A stretch of DNA of 64,000 nucleotides from Bacteroidota bacterium (GTDB lineage: Bacteria > Bacteroidota > Bacteroidia > Cytophagales > Cyclobacteriaceae). Under the pieces are notes generated by a model that saw only the letters and a program-made list of their open reading frames with translations, did not search any database and was not told where the DNA came from. Shown one piece after another: positions 8,889-18,119 of the stretch; position 1 is the first letter of the stretch; the number at the start of each line of letters is the position of its first letter. Where the stretch lies: the NCBI GenBank assembly GCA_016178785.1, contig JACOSO010000042.1, forward strand, positions 1 to 64,000. Direction: 5' to 3'. Position numbers and translations under genes: made by a program.

Positions 8889-11800
8889 CTACAAACCAAG
8901 TTTAATTTGGAAACCATATTGGCGTGTACCTGGCAATTGACCGTTTTCTCCAGTAACACCTGAAATATTTGAAGGGTCAAAATCACGGTTAGAGGCGTAT
9001 ATCAGCCATAAATTCCTTCCAGTTAAAGAGATAGACGCATTTTTAAATGTCTTTGAAAGGTTTCCTATTTTAGAGACAGGGATATTGTATGTTAAGCCAA
9101 GTTCACGAAGCTTAACAAATGACAAGTCATAGATGCTGTTTTCAGCAATGTTGTTATTTCCCCATTGGTCGTAATATGTTTTAGCATCAACATACTGATC
9201 AACCTTATTGCCACTTTCATCAACACCAACAACGTGAACTCCACCTCCGTCAATTACACCGGTACGTTCAGGAATGCCTTTATCATTCAACCGGGCCGTT
9301 CTGGCAGTCAAGCCAGAGAAGGTACCCCAATAATCTGACAACGAGAAGTACTTTCCTCCACTTTGAAAATCAATGTTCATATTCACGCGGAAATTTTTGT
9401 ACGAGAAATAATTCTGAAAGCCTCCTGTAAAGCTGGGAAGTACAGATCCAAAATTGTGATTTGTAACAGGATTATAAACACCTGTAGGTCCAACAATTGG
9501 GTTGCCTGCAGCATCGCGGGCAATTGCCCTTCCACGTAACTGACCCCATTGTGCTCCTTCTTCATGCCAAAGTCGAACAACGTTGAAGGTAACAGCAGCC
9601 CCTTGGTAGTAACCACTTAACCCGGGAGCAAGCTTGACAATTTTGGATTCATTATGAGCGCCATTTAGGGTCACATCCCATTTGAAATTTCCAGAGTTAA
9701 CCGGGGTTGCGTCAATGGCTAATTCAATGCCACTAGAAACTGCCTCTGCTACATTCACAAGCTTAGAGGTAAATCCGCTAGAGCTGGATGTCGGAACTTC
9801 CAAAATCTGCTTTTTCCTGGTATTATTATAATATGTCACGGATAATCCAATCCTATTTTCTAAAAACTTCATATCTGTTCCCAACTCATAATTGGTAGAC
9901 AGCGATGGTTGAATATTGGGATCGATTAACTTATCCGGTGTACCAGAAACCGAATTTCCGTTCCACTGGTTTTGTCCTAAACCATAAGCAAAGGCTGTTT
10001 GGTAAGGATTCAAATCTGATCCAACTTGACCAATGTTCGCACGCAATTTTCCATAGGATAGAATTGGGTTATGCAATACTTCGCTAAATACAAAAACAGC
10101 ACCTACGGATGGATAGAAATAAGAGTTGTTGTTTTTAGGCAATGCGGAACTCCAGTCATTACGAACTGACCAGTTTACGAAAACAAGCTGGTTATACCCA
10201 AATGTACCAGATGCGTACACACTCCTAACCTCTTTCTGAGAACGGAAATTGGAGTATTGCAGAGCAGCTTTTGAATTTGCAAGAATAAATAGATCAGGCA
10301 CTACCAAACCCAGGTTGGTATTAGCATTGATGTTAAAAAATTTATCAGTCCTAACGTTTCCCCCCACATTTGCAAAAACAGAGAATTTGCCATCCATGAA
10401 TTTATCATCGTAGGTAGCCAAGAACTGAATATTATCCTCTTTTTGGAAACTTGTACCTGTCTGATATGAATCGTATCCGGCATCGGATGTCGGGCGAAGT
10501 TCATTATAAAAACTACGGGAAAGAATGGTAGGTCGTTTGTTTTCAAAACCTCCATTGGTTTCGTTCTTTTGATAAAACAGTGCAACTTTAAATTTCTTTG
10601 AAAATGAATATGTAACATTCAAATCACCAAAAAGCCTGTTTCTTCGGTCGTTATAATCTGTATACTTATTGTATGCGTAATGATTGTACCAGTAAAAACC
10701 TCTGTAGTACAAATCGCCAGGGCCGGCTGTATTGCCTGGATCAAAGTGATTCCATGATAACAACCTTCCTTCAGGAGTCCGGTAATCTGCCAGCTCTTTT
10801 TCAATATTCATATCTAAGTCGCGGTGGAACCAAGAGTTGAATGAGCCGGTGGTTTGATTTCCATAAGTATCGTCAATGTTACCATGCAAGAATGTAGTTA
10901 CATAATTGATGTTCGCTCCAACAATTAGCTGCTTACTCAAATTAACAGATGTCTGCGTAGAGAATGTATTTTTATCTAAGCTCGTAAAAGGGGTTATACC
11001 GGTTTGATGCTGATTCGTATATGAAACTCGAACAGAATAGTTCTCATCGGCCTTTCCAAGGCTAATATTTGTAGTAGAGTTAACACCTGTGTTATAAAAA
11101 TTGCGAACATTATTCGGCTGAGGGGTAAGTTTTGCGGTTTGACCTGTATACTTAGTTCCTGGTGCCCACGCATACCAAGGAATATACTCTTGTCCTACCA
11201 TACGAGGTCCCCAGCTTGAGTCATCTTCATAGTCAGGATAATATTTCCCATCCAATGATTGCCACTCTGAAGGCATACCTGGTTGATACGTAAATTTTTG
11301 GAGGTCGCCAAAAACACCACCCGCATAAGTATTCTGATACTTAGGGAGAATGTAAACATTTTCAGCAAAAGTGCTGTTTGTAATATTGATTCCTAAATCG
11401 CCTTTTTTAGCACGCTTAGAAGTCATCACAACTACACCGTACTCGCCTCGTTGTCCATAAACAGCCGTAGCTGCAGGACCTTTTAGAATGTTCACGCTCT
11501 CAATATCATCAGGGTTAATATCGACTGATGGGTTTATTGGAGCTCCGGCAGGGTTCCCGTTTGAACTATTCAAAGGCACGCCATCCAACACATATAATGG
11601 CTGACCCTCGTTAAGGGAACCAGCTCCACGAATCCTAATATCTGCATTCCTTCCCAGAGCCGCACCTGACTGGCTTCTTACTTGAATCCCAGCAATTTTA
11701 CCTGCAAGAGCATCATTAAGATTGTTTGCTCTCGTCATGTTTAATTTTTCAGAATTAATTTGCTGAGCGCTATAAGAAAGCGTTTTAACTTCTTGCTTGA

Positions 11801-12131
11801 TGTTAAGCGCAGTTACAACTACTTCAGAAAGTTGAGTAACATCCTGTGCGAGTTGCATGTCAACAACTGTTCTTCCTCCGATCTCGACTTCCTCGGTTTT
11901 CAGACCGATGAAAGTAAAAACAAGGATGCCCCCTGAACCAGGAACGGAAAGGGAATACTTACCATCGGAATCAGTAACAGTTCCATTAGTGGTTCCTTTG
12001 AAAACCACATTCACACCAGGCAGAGCAGTTCCATCTTCTTTGGAAGATACTTTGCCTGTCACCACCAGATCTTGCGCCCAGACACTGAGCGCAAACCCGA
12101 ATGAGAAGCACATTAGTAAAAACTTCTTCAT
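8889..12131 (-). CDS. SusC/RagA-family TonB-linked outer-membrane transporter
   Basis: 1080 residues. The signal peptide (1-20) is identical to that of the SusC at 2876-6124. A carboxypeptidase-D-like domain covers about 22-100, LSEVVVTAL leads into the plug, and the SusC plug signature VNILKGPAATAVYGQRG lies at about 213-229. The remainder is the beta barrel. It is the first gene of susC-susD-DUF1735 operon 2. Identity with the other SusC is high over about 100 N-terminal residues and then falls, as expected for paralogues with different ligands or for gene conversion at the 5' end. Confidence 0.95.
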   Translation of the reverse strand: MKKFLLMCFSFGFALSVWAQDLVVTGKVSSKEDGTALPGVNVVFKGTTNGTVTDSDGKYSLSVPGSGGILVFTFIGLKTEEVEIGGRTVVDMQLAQDVTQLSEVVVTALNIKQEVKTLSYSAQQINSEKLNMTRANNLNDALAGKIAGIQVRSQSGAALGRNADIRIRGAGSLNEGQPLYVLDGVPLNSSNGNPAGAPINPSVDINPDDIESVNILKGPAATAVYGQRGEYGVVVMTSKRAKKGDLGINITNSTFAENVYILPKYQNTYAGGVFGDLQKFTYQPGMPSEWQSLDGKYYPDYEDDSSWGPRMVGQEYIPWYAWAPGTKYTGQTAKLTPQPNNVRNFYNTGVNSTTNISLGKADENYSVRVSYTNQHQTGITPFTSLDKNTFSTQTSVNLSKQLIVGANINYVTTFLHGNIDDTYGNQTTGSFNSWFHRDLDMNIEKELADYRTPEGRLLSWNHFDPGNTAGPGDLYYRGFYWYNHYAYNKYTDYNDRRNRLFGDLNVTYSFSKKFKVALFYQKNETNGGFENKRPTILSRSFYNELRPTSDAGYDSYQTGTSFQKEDNIQFLATYDDKFMDGKFSVFANVGGNVRTDKFFNINANTNLGLVVPDLFILANSKAALQYSNFRSQKEVRSVYASGTFGYNQLVFVNWSVRNDWSSALPKNNNSYFYPSVGAVFVFSEVLHNPILSYGKLRANIGQVGSDLNPYQTAFAYGLGQNQWNGNSVSGTPDKLIDPNIQPSLSTNYELGTDMKFLENRIGLSVTYYNNTRKKQILEVPTSSSSGFTSKLVNVAEAVSSGIELAIDATPVNSGNFKWDVTLNGAHNESKIVKLAPGLSGYYQGAAVTFNVVRLWHEEGAQWGQLRGRAIARDAAGNPIVGPTGVYNPVTNHNFGSVLPSFTGGFQNYFSYKNFRVNMNIDFQSGGKYFSLSDYWGTFSGLTARTARLNDKGIPERTGVIDGGGVHVVGVDESGNKVDQYVDAKTYYDQWGNNNIAENSIYDLSFVKLRELGLTYNIPVSKIGNLSKTFKNASISLTGRNLWLIYASNRDFDPSNISGVTGENGQLPGTRQYGFQIKLGL

Positions 12132-12162
12132 AGATTAAGGTTTAGGTTAAATTTTAAGAGGC

Positions 12163-12192
12163 GAAAATTAAGTTGAAATTATCAAAAACAAA
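12163..12192 (-). promoter_or_regulatory. Bacteroidetes-type promoter of SusCD operon 2
   Basis: TTTG (12189-12192), 18 nt, then TAATTTTC (12163-12170) on the minus strand, 32 nt before the ATG at 12131. Boxes, spacing and position relative to the start match the promoter of operon 1. The leader between box and ATG is also conserved (TTTAACCTAAACCT). Confidence 0.65.
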
Positions 12193-12342
12193 ATTTTGTA
12201 ATTTTTTTTAAGCCTTTTTATTGATGAGATGCATCTTATTTAATCCCCAATATTATTCTGTCATTTGGTTCAAAATGCGCCTTGCCAATTTCTGAAATTT
12301 TCATTCTGAAAATGAAATAAAAATACTGACAGCGTGTAGCAA

Positions 12343-12371
12343 TAAAAAAAGCACGGGATATACCCCATGCT
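12343..12371 (-). terminator. Terminator of the rplU-rpmA operon
   Basis: The hairpin arms are AGCACGGG (12350-12357) and CCCATGCT (12364-12371) with one mismatch. On the minus strand it is followed by a run of T (A-run 12344-12350 on the plus strand). It lies 28 bp after the rpmA stop. Confidence 0.75.
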
Positions 12372-12398
12372 TCGTTATTTTGTTTAGAGAGATTAAGT

Positions 12399-12656
12399 CT
12401 AAGCCTCTGCAACAACAGATACAAATGATCTGTCAGCTCTTCCCTTCTTGAATGCTACGATACCATTAGTAAGAGCAAAGAGTGTGTGATCTTTACCTAT
12501 GCCAACGTTCTTACCAGGATGGTGCTTTGTACCGCGTTGACGAACAATGATATTTCCGGCAATTACTTTCTGGCCTCCGAAAACTTTAATGCCCAATCGC
12601 TTACTTTCCGATTCGCGGCCGTTTTTTACTTTACCTTCACCTTTTTTGTGTGCCAT
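12399..12656 (-). CDS. rpmA: 50S ribosomal protein L27
   Basis: 85 residues starting [16 protein letters not shown], the usual L27 N-terminus that reaches the peptidyl-transferase centre. [11 protein letters not shown] and the basic [13 protein letters not shown] segment follow. There is no N-terminal extension of the kind that is cleaved in Firmicutes. It lies 41 bp downstream of rplU, the standard L21-L27 pair, with a terminator after it. Confidence 0.98.
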   Translation of the reverse strand: MAHKKGEGKVKNGRESESKRLGIKVFGGQKVIAGNIIVRQRGTKHHPGKNVGIGKDHTLFALTNGIVAFKKGRADRSFVSVVAEA

Positions 12657-12697
12657 ATCTTAATTCAAAATTTAAGATTCAAAAATTTAAAATTTTA

Positions 12698-13006
12698 TTA
12701 ACCGATGCTTTCGATTTGCACCTTTGTGTACTGCTGGCGATGACCATTCTTTTTTGCATAGCCCTTGCGTCTTTTCTTCTTGAAGACAATCAACTTATCG
12801 CCCTTTACTTGTTCAAGGATTTTGCCCGAAACTTTAACTCCTTTTAAAATAGGAGCGCCAACTTCTACAGATTTACCATTGTCAAGCAAAAGAACTTTAT
12901 CAAAGCTCACTGCTGTTCCTGCTTCACCTTCCATTTTAGGGGTGTAAACATATTGATCTTTGGCTACTTTGAGCTGTTGACCTGCAATATCCACAATCGC
13001 GTACAT
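12698..13006 (-). CDS. rplU: 50S ribosomal protein L21
   Basis: 102 residues starting MYAIVDIAGQQLKV, with the L21 C-terminal signature KRRKGYAKKNGHRQQYT. The open frame extends upstream to 13081, but I chose the ATG at 13006 because L21 proteins begin there and because a TATCTTTG -7 box at 13031-13038 puts transcription start near 13025, inside the longer frame. It binds 23S rRNA. First gene of the rplU-rpmA operon. Confidence 0.97.
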   Translation of the reverse strand: MYAIVDIAGQQLKVAKDQYVYTPKMEGEAGTAVSFDKVLLLDNGKSVEVGAPILKGVKVSGKILEQVKGDKLIVFKKKRRKGYAKKNGHRQQYTKVQIESIG

Positions 13007-13503
13007 AGTTCCTGTTTTAAAAATGGAGTGCAAAGATAGGTCAAACGTCTTGAAAAACAAGCATGCGTCTAGCAAAACCATTAAAAGAGTAAGAATTGCT
13101 CATTTTTGACAGGATTTTCCACTTTTTGCAATTGCCTATTTGGGTATAAAATTTAGTTGGGGGTTAAATCCGCTTCCTCAATCAAGTAAGGAGCAAAAAT
13201 CCGCCTCCCTTCCAAAATTCCAAGCGTAAAAAAATCTTAAAAATATTTTCTTTTAAGCACACACTTTGAATCCGTTCACTAAGTCAATGACAGTTAAATG
13301 TTTTACAAAAAACACTTCGTGTTGATAACTCATCCAAGCTTCGAGCGTTCATCAGTCGCACTTTGAATTTCTTTTTCCATTTAGAATCTTTGCTCACTGT
13401 ATTTTAGGGAGAATATCCTCTCTAGAAATCCGGCAAAACCTAAATCAAAAAAATCTTTGGCTGAACTCAGTTTCGGCCTATCAATATTTTAAAAAAATTA
13501 CTT
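13007..13503. other. Divergent intergenic region rplU / nrdB
   Basis: About 500 bp without a gene. The first 60 bp hold the rplU promoter. A short perfect inverted repeat AACAC-TTC-GTGTT sits at 13311-13323, and a quasi-palindrome GGGAGAATATCCTCTC lies near 13408-13423. Either could be an nrd operator, but neither has the 16-bp form of a known NrdR box. No convincing nrdB promoter could be picked. Confidence 0.5.
13031..13061 (-). promoter_or_regulatory. Promoter of rplU-rpmA
   Basis: TATCTTTG (13031-13038, exact TAnnTTTG) on the minus strand, with CTTG (13058-13061) 19 nt upstream as a -33 box. It predicts a leader of about 20 nt before the ATG at 13006. Confidence 0.65.
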
Positions 13504-14490
13504 ATGAGCGAATTATCATTGGAACCCATCCTCAAAGAAAACAAAGACCGTTTTGTTCTTTTCCCAATCCGTCATCATGATGTATGGAAGTACTATAAAC
13601 AAGCTGAAGCAAGCTTTTGGACAGCCGAAGAGATAGACCTTAGCCAAGATATGAAAGACTGGCTAGCCTTGAACGATGGCGAACGGCATTTCATCACCCA
13701 CGTGCTCGCTTTCTTCGCAGCAAGCGATGGAATCGTAAACGAAAACCTGGCGGAGCACTTTGTTTCGGAAGTGCAGTACACGGAAGCCAAGTTTTTCTAT
13801 GGTTTTCAAATCGCTATTGAAAACATCCACTCAGAAACTTATTCTTTACTGATAGACACCTACGTAAAAGACCCGAAAGAAAAAGACAAGCTCTTTCACG
13901 CCATCGAAACCATGCCTTGCGTGAAGAAAAAAGCCGATTGGGCACTCCGGTGGATTGACCAGGGAAATTTTCAAGAGCGATTGGTTGCCTTTGCGGCCGT
14001 AGAAGGAATTTTCTTTTCAGGATCGTTCTGCTCCATCTTCTGGATGAAGAAGCGTGGGTTGATGCCAGGGCTAACTTTTTCAAACGAACTCATTTCGCGC
14101 GATGAAGGATTGCATTGCGATTTCGCTTGTCATCTTTATACCAAACACGTTGTCAATAAATTATTAGAGGAGCGCGTTATTGAAATCATTAAGGACGCAG
14201 TAGAAATTGAAAAAGAATTTGTGACTGACGCTCTGCCGGTGAATTTAATCGGGATGAATGCTGTTCATATGTGTCAGTACATTGAATTTGTTGCAGATCG
14301 GTTGATCAATGAACTCGTTGGCAAAAAAGTTTACAGTGCTACCAACCCGTTTGATTTCATGGAAATGATTTCGTTGCGCGGAAAGACCAATTTCTTTGAG
14401 AAGCGTGTGGCCGAGTACCAGAAGGCTGGCGTAATGAAAAGCACAGAAAAAGAAACTTCACCAAAATTTTCGTTGAACGAAGATTTTTAA
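13504..14490 (+). CDS. nrdB: Ribonucleoside-diphosphate reductase class Ia, beta subunit
   Basis: 328 residues. All ligands of the di-iron site are visible: Asp75, Glu106, His109, Glu167, Glu201 and His204. The radical tyrosine is Tyr113 in [11 protein letters not shown]. The C-terminal SLNEDF tail is the alpha-subunit docking peptide. The [15 protein letters not shown] segment resembles eukaryotic R2 more than E. coli NrdB. The protein generates the tyrosyl radical used by NrdA, encoded 50 bp downstream. Presence of the tyrosine rules against the Tyr-less Mn/Fe class Ic enzymes. Confidence 0.97.
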   Translation: MSELSLEPILKENKDRFVLFPIRHHDVWKYYKQAEASFWTAEEIDLSQDMKDWLALNDGERHFITHVLAFFAASDGIVNENLAEHFVSEVQYTEAKFFYGFQIAIENIHSETYSLLIDTYVKDPKEKDKLFHAIETMPCVKKKADWALRWIDQGNFQERLVAFAAVEGIFFSGSFCSIFWMKKRGLMPGLTFSNELISRDEGLHCDFACHLYTKHVVNKLLEERVIEIIKDAVEIEKEFVTDALPVNLIGMNAVHMCQYIEFVADRLINELVGKKVYSATNPFDFMEMISLRGKTNFFEKRVAEYQKAGVMKSTEKETSPKFSLNEDF

Positions 14491-14540
14491 ATACATTCGA
14501 TCACATTTTTTAAACTTTCACTAAACAACCCCATTAAGCA

Positions 14541-16988
14541 ATGCTCGTACTCAAGCGTGACGGACACAGGGAGTCCGTTAAGTTCGACAAAATCACCGCC
14601 CGCATTGAAAAACTCTGCTACGGTTTAGATCCCAAGTTTGTCAACCCCGTAGAGGTGGCGATGAAAGTAATCAATGGTCTGTATGATGGCGTGTCCACAT
14701 CAGAACTTGATAACCTGGCAGCGGAAATTGCTGCAACGATGACCACGCGTCATCCTGACTTTGCAAAACTTGCTGCACGTATTGCAGTGAGCAACTTGCA
14801 TAAAGTCACCAGTAAGTCGTTTTCGAATACAATGAAACGACTTTACCAGTATGTAGATCCGAAGACAGGGCAAAATGCTCCCTTGATCTCTAAAGATACT
14901 TGGAAAGTCATTCATGAAAATGCCGCTGAGCTTGACGAAGCGATCCTCTACGACCGCGATTTCAGTTATGACTTCTTCGGCTTCAAAACTTTAGAGCGAT
15001 CTTATTTAATGAAGATTGATGGCAAAATAGTAGAGCGCCCTCAGCATTTGCTCATGCGCGTAGCTGTTGGTATTCATGGAGAAGATATTCCCTCTGCCAT
15101 TGAGACTTATCATCTGTTGTCGGAGAAATGGTTTACACACGCCACTCCTACGTTGTTCAATGCAGGAACTCCTAAGCCACAACTTTCATCTTGCTTCTTG
15201 CTTACAATGAAAGACGATAGCATTGATGGCATCTATGATACATTAAAGCAAACGGCAAAAATTTCGCAGTCAGCCGGTGGTATTGGACTAAGCATTCACA
15301 ATGTGCGTGCGAAAGGTTCCTACATCAAAGGAACGGGCGGAACTTCAAATGGTATTGTACCAATGTTGCGCAACTTCGATATGACTGCACGTTATGTTGA
15401 TCAAGGTGGTGGCAAGCGCAAAGGAAGTTTTGCAATTTATCTTGAACCATGGCATGCCGATGTTTTTGATTTCCTTGACCTGAAGAAAAATCATGGCAAA
15501 GAAGAAATGCGCGCACGCGATCTTTTCTATGCGATGTGGATTCCGGATTTGTTCATGAAGCGAATCGAGAACAATGAGATGTGGTCACTCTTCTGCCCTA
15601 ACGAAGCCCCTGGCTTGGCCGATTGCTATGGCGATGAGTTTGAACGCCTCTATGAAAAATATGAGAAGGAAGGAAAAGCACGTAAGCAGATAAAGGCGCA
15701 AGATCTTTGGTTCGAAATTCTCGAAGCACAGATCGAGACAGGTACGCCTTACATGCTTTACAAGGATGCTGCTAACAAAAAGTCAAATCAGAAACACCTA
15801 GGTACAATCAAGTCAAGCAACTTGTGTACTGAAATCATCGAGTATACATCACCTGATGAGGTTGCCGTTTGTAACCTCGCTTCAATTGCACTACCTAAGT
15901 TCGTAACTGAAGACGGTAAATTCGATCATCAGAAATTATACGAGATCACAAAGGTTGTTACACGCAACCTCAACAAAGTGATTGATGTCAACTATTATCC
16001 GGTAGAAGAGGCTCGCAATAGCAATATGCGCCACCGCCCTATCGGTATTGGCGTGCAAGGTTTGGCTGACGCATTCATTATGTTGCGCATGCCATTCGAC
16101 TCTGAAGAAGCCCGTGGCCTGAACAAAGACATTCATGAAACGATCTACTTCGCATCGATGGAGGCATCGATGGAGCAAGCTAAAATTCATGGAGCGTACG
16201 AAACGTTTAAAGGCTCGCCTACATCGAAAGGAATTTTCCAATTTGATATGTGGGGAGTAACTCCGGATAGCGGTCGCTGGGATTGGGAAAACCTGAAGCG
16301 TGAAGTGAAGCAACATGGCTTGCGCAATTCATTGCTCGTAGCACCAATGCCAACTGCTTCTACTTCACAAATTCTTGGCAACAACGAATGTTTTGAGCCA
16401 TACACTTCAAACATCTACACTCGCAGAACTTTGTCTGGTGAGTTCATCATTGCCAACAAGCATTTGATGAAAGACCTGATCGGTCTTGGCTTATGGAGTG
16501 AAACTATGCGTCAAAAATTGATTGCAGCTAATGGTTCTGTTCAGTCAATTGCTGAGATTCCTCAAAACATCAAAGACATTTATAAAACCGTTTGGGAGAT
16601 TTCGCAAAAGTCAATCATCGATATGAGTGCCGATCGCGGAGCATACATCTGTCAATCACAGAGCTTGAACATTCACCTGACCAATCCAAATTTTGGCAAA
16701 CTTACATCAATGCACTTCTATGCATGGAAGAAAGGATTGAAGACAGGCATGTACTATTTACGTTCTACGGCTGCTGCTGATGCTATCAAGTTTACGCTTG
16801 ACAAGGCGGTTCATCAACAGCCTGCTGTTGAAAATGCAACTGTGGTTGGTGAAGTAGTTTCAGTTCAACCTGAAATGCAACACGCCATTCCATACGAACA
16901 GCGCCCAGTAACCGACTACGAACAGAAAATGTCTGACATGGCCTGCTCGCTCGATAATCCGGATGCTTGTGAGGCGTGTGGGTCTTAG
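14541..16988 (+). CDS. nrdA: Ribonucleoside-diphosphate reductase class Ia, alpha subunit
   Basis: 815 residues. An N-terminal ATP-cone (about 1-90, starting LVLKRDG) provides dATP feedback control. The active site has Cys218 (SSCFLL), Asn427, Cys429 and Glu431 (NLCTEI) and Cys444, the same numbering as human RRM1. The radical-transfer YY pair is in GMYYLRS, and the C-terminal redox pair is in CEACGS. It reduces ribonucleoside diphosphates to deoxy forms with NrdB. It is co-directional with nrdB. A CCTCACCC palindromic repeat begins at the base after its stop codon. Confidence 0.98.
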   Translation: MLVLKRDGHRESVKFDKITARIEKLCYGLDPKFVNPVEVAMKVINGLYDGVSTSELDNLAAEIAATMTTRHPDFAKLAARIAVSNLHKVTSKSFSNTMKRLYQYVDPKTGQNAPLISKDTWKVIHENAAELDEAILYDRDFSYDFFGFKTLERSYLMKIDGKIVERPQHLLMRVAVGIHGEDIPSAIETYHLLSEKWFTHATPTLFNAGTPKPQLSSCFLLTMKDDSIDGIYDTLKQTAKISQSAGGIGLSIHNVRAKGSYIKGTGGTSNGIVPMLRNFDMTARYVDQGGGKRKGSFAIYLEPWHADVFDFLDLKKNHGKEEMRARDLFYAMWIPDLFMKRIENNEMWSLFCPNEAPGLADCYGDEFERLYEKYEKEGKARKQIKAQDLWFEILEAQIETGTPYMLYKDAANKKSNQKHLGTIKSSNLCTEIIEYTSPDEVAVCNLASIALPKFVTEDGKFDHQKLYEITKVVTRNLNKVIDVNYYPVEEARNSNMRHRPIGIGVQGLADAFIMLRMPFDSEEARGLNKDIHETIYFASMEASMEQAKIHGAYETFKGSPTSKGIFQFDMWGVTPDSGRWDWENLKREVKQHGLRNSLLVAPMPTASTSQILGNNECFEPYTSNIYTRRTLSGEFIIANKHLMKDLIGLGLWSETMRQKLIAANGSVQSIAEIPQNIKDIYKTVWEISQKSIIDMSADRGAYICQSQSLNIHLTNPNFGKLTSMHFYAWKKGLKTGMYYLRSTAAADAIKFTLDKAVHQQPAVENATVVGEVVSVQPEMQHAIPYEQRPVTDYEQKMSDMACSLDNPDACEACGS

Positions 16989-17020
16989 CCTCACCCTAGC
17001 CCTCTCCAAAGGAGAGGGAA
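16989..17020 (+). repeat. Dispersed palindromic CCTCACCCTAGCCCTCTCC element
   Basis: It starts at the base after the nrdA stop. A head CCTCACCCTAG precedes a hairpin CCCTCTCC/GGAGAGGG with a 3-nt loop. A second copy in reverse orientation lies at 22830-22861, again directly after a stop codon, and a related element is at 37042-37075. Confidence 0.7.
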
Positions 17021-17031
17021 CTAAAAAAATG

Positions 17032-17058
17032 AACCTGGTGATGAGCCGGGTTTTTTTG
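17032..17058 (+). terminator. Terminator of nrdB-nrdA
   Basis: The stem is AACCTGG/CCGGGTT (one G-T pair) with loop TGATGA, followed by seven T. It is 43 bp after nrdA and just before the convergent gene ending at 17070. Confidence 0.8.
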
Positions 17059-17069
17059 TTGACTTCGTT

Positions 17070-18002
17070 TTAAGCAAACTTTCGTTGAACTACCGCAATG
17101 AACTCTTCAAACTCTTCGCTTTCTCTGTCCCAGTGCGGGTAGTTTTCGTTGATGTAGTTAGTTGCTTGTTTGAGCGAATCCAAGTTGTCTAATCGCTCAA
17201 TGGCCTCCGTAAAGATTTCGAAGTCACCAGAGAAGAGCATTTTGGTGAACATGAATTTCTGGTTGATCGTGAGACTGTCTTTGATTCGAAGATCATTCTT
17301 CTTCTCTTCGTTATTGTTGCTATTTGCAACTGATTTTGGTTGTTCTTTAGATCTGAGTGCTTTATTCTCTTTTGCTTCAAACAAATTCTCTATTTTCAAT
17401 GGTACCACTTTGGAGAACTCTGCCAAATATCTGTCCACATCCTCGGGGGTGAAGTTGACTTCTTCGAGAATATGATCGAGCATCCCAAAGGCCTCGTTGC
17501 CCATGATGATGTCGGCCTTGCGCGCCTCGAGTTTTTCAACCAATTTTTCCAGCGGCCTTTGGTTGATCTTCAAGTAACGGGTTTCATTTTTCAATTCATC
17601 CACACGCACCAATCCTTTTTTTTGATCCAAGACATTAACGTAGAAATCGTACGGGGACAATACCAAAAGCAGGGTTTGTGTTACCGCTGCTTTCAGTAAC
17701 GGAAAAAAATCCTTCTTCGAAACAAGAATATTATTTGATAAAACATTCTTGAGTTGCTCAGCGGCTTGTTGTACTTCAGTTGCATCGTAGTTAAAAAAAG
17801 GACTGCGCCACTTTTCATTTTCTACATTCCATAAGCGCAGCAATTCTTTAAGCGCAAATAAATTCACTTGCTTGATCTCGCAAAAAGAAAGGATTTCTTT
17901 GCCATTTATTTTTTCGTTCTTCTGAAAAAAAGAATCAGCAAGTTTAGAAGCAAAAATATTGCTGTATTCTTCGACTGCTTTGATGCTGATTTTTTCTTCC
18001 AT
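17070..18002 (-). CDS. Conserved-looking protein of unknown function
   Basis: 310 residues from the ATG at 18002 (MEEKISIKAVEEYSN). The frame is open to 18053, but a TATCTTTA -7 box at 18023-18030 puts transcription start inside the longer version. There is no signal peptide or membrane segment, so it is probably cytoplasmic. The first about 220 residues are mixed helix. A charged low-complexity linker (about 221-245, rich in N, E and K) precedes a compact C-terminal helical domain starting LTINQKFMFTKMLFSGD and containing YPHWDRESEEFEEF. I do not recognise a family with confidence. It is divergent from tdk. Confidence 0.8.
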   Translation of the reverse strand: MEEKISIKAVEEYSNIFASKLADSFFQKNEKINGKEILSFCEIKQVNLFALKELLRLWNVENEKWRSPFFNYDATEVQQAAEQLKNVLSNNILVSKKDFFPLLKAAVTQTLLLVLSPYDFYVNVLDQKKGLVRVDELKNETRYLKINQRPLEKLVEKLEARKADIIMGNEAFGMLDHILEEVNFTPEDVDRYLAEFSKVVPLKIENLFEAKENKALRSKEQPKSVANSNNNEEKKNDLRIKDSLTINQKFMFTKMLFSGDFEIFTEAIERLDNLDSLKQATNYINENYPHWDRESEEFEEFIAVVQRKFA

Positions 18003-18022
18003 AAGCTGAGAAAGCGAACGAG

Positions 18023-18030
18023 TAAAGATA
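18023..18030 (-). promoter_or_regulatory. -7 box of the gene at 17070-18002
   Basis: TATCTTTA on the minus strand, one mismatch from TAnnTTTG, 21 nt before the ATG at 18002. The -33 region falls inside the GTTCAA heptamer array (18041-18061), so the repeat may affect this promoter. Confidence 0.45.
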
Positions 18031-18040
18031 ACATTGCAAA

Positions 18041-18093
18041 GTTCAAAGTTCAAGGTTCAAACCTCAGTAATCGATCCGTTTGAACCTTGAACT
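18041..18093. repeat. Heptamer array with 16-bp inverted arms
   Basis: Three 7-nt units in tandem (GTTCAAA, GTTCAAG, GTTCAAA at 18041-18061). AGTTCAAGGTTCAAAC at 18047-18062 is perfectly inverted as GTTTGAACCTTGAACT at 18078-18093, with a 15-nt loop. It lies between the divergent starts of the unknown gene (18002) and tdk (18120). Confidence 0.85.
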
Positions 18094-18119
18094 CATACTA
18101 AGGCTTCTTATCTTGCGGC

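Noticed and set aside
13311-13323. AACACTTCGTGTT as an NrdR box upstream of nrdB
   Set aside because: It is only a 13-bp palindrome and occurs once; NrdR sites are 16-bp boxes, normally in pairs.
17340-17699. 119-codon plus-strand frame within the unknown gene at 17070-18002
   Set aside because: It overlaps a better-supported minus-strand gene completely and has no promoter or recognisable protein pattern.
18109-18116. TATCTTGC as a -7 box for tdk
   Set aside because: It ends 3 nt before the ATG and would start transcription inside the coding region; the ATG at 18120 gives the normal TK N-terminus.
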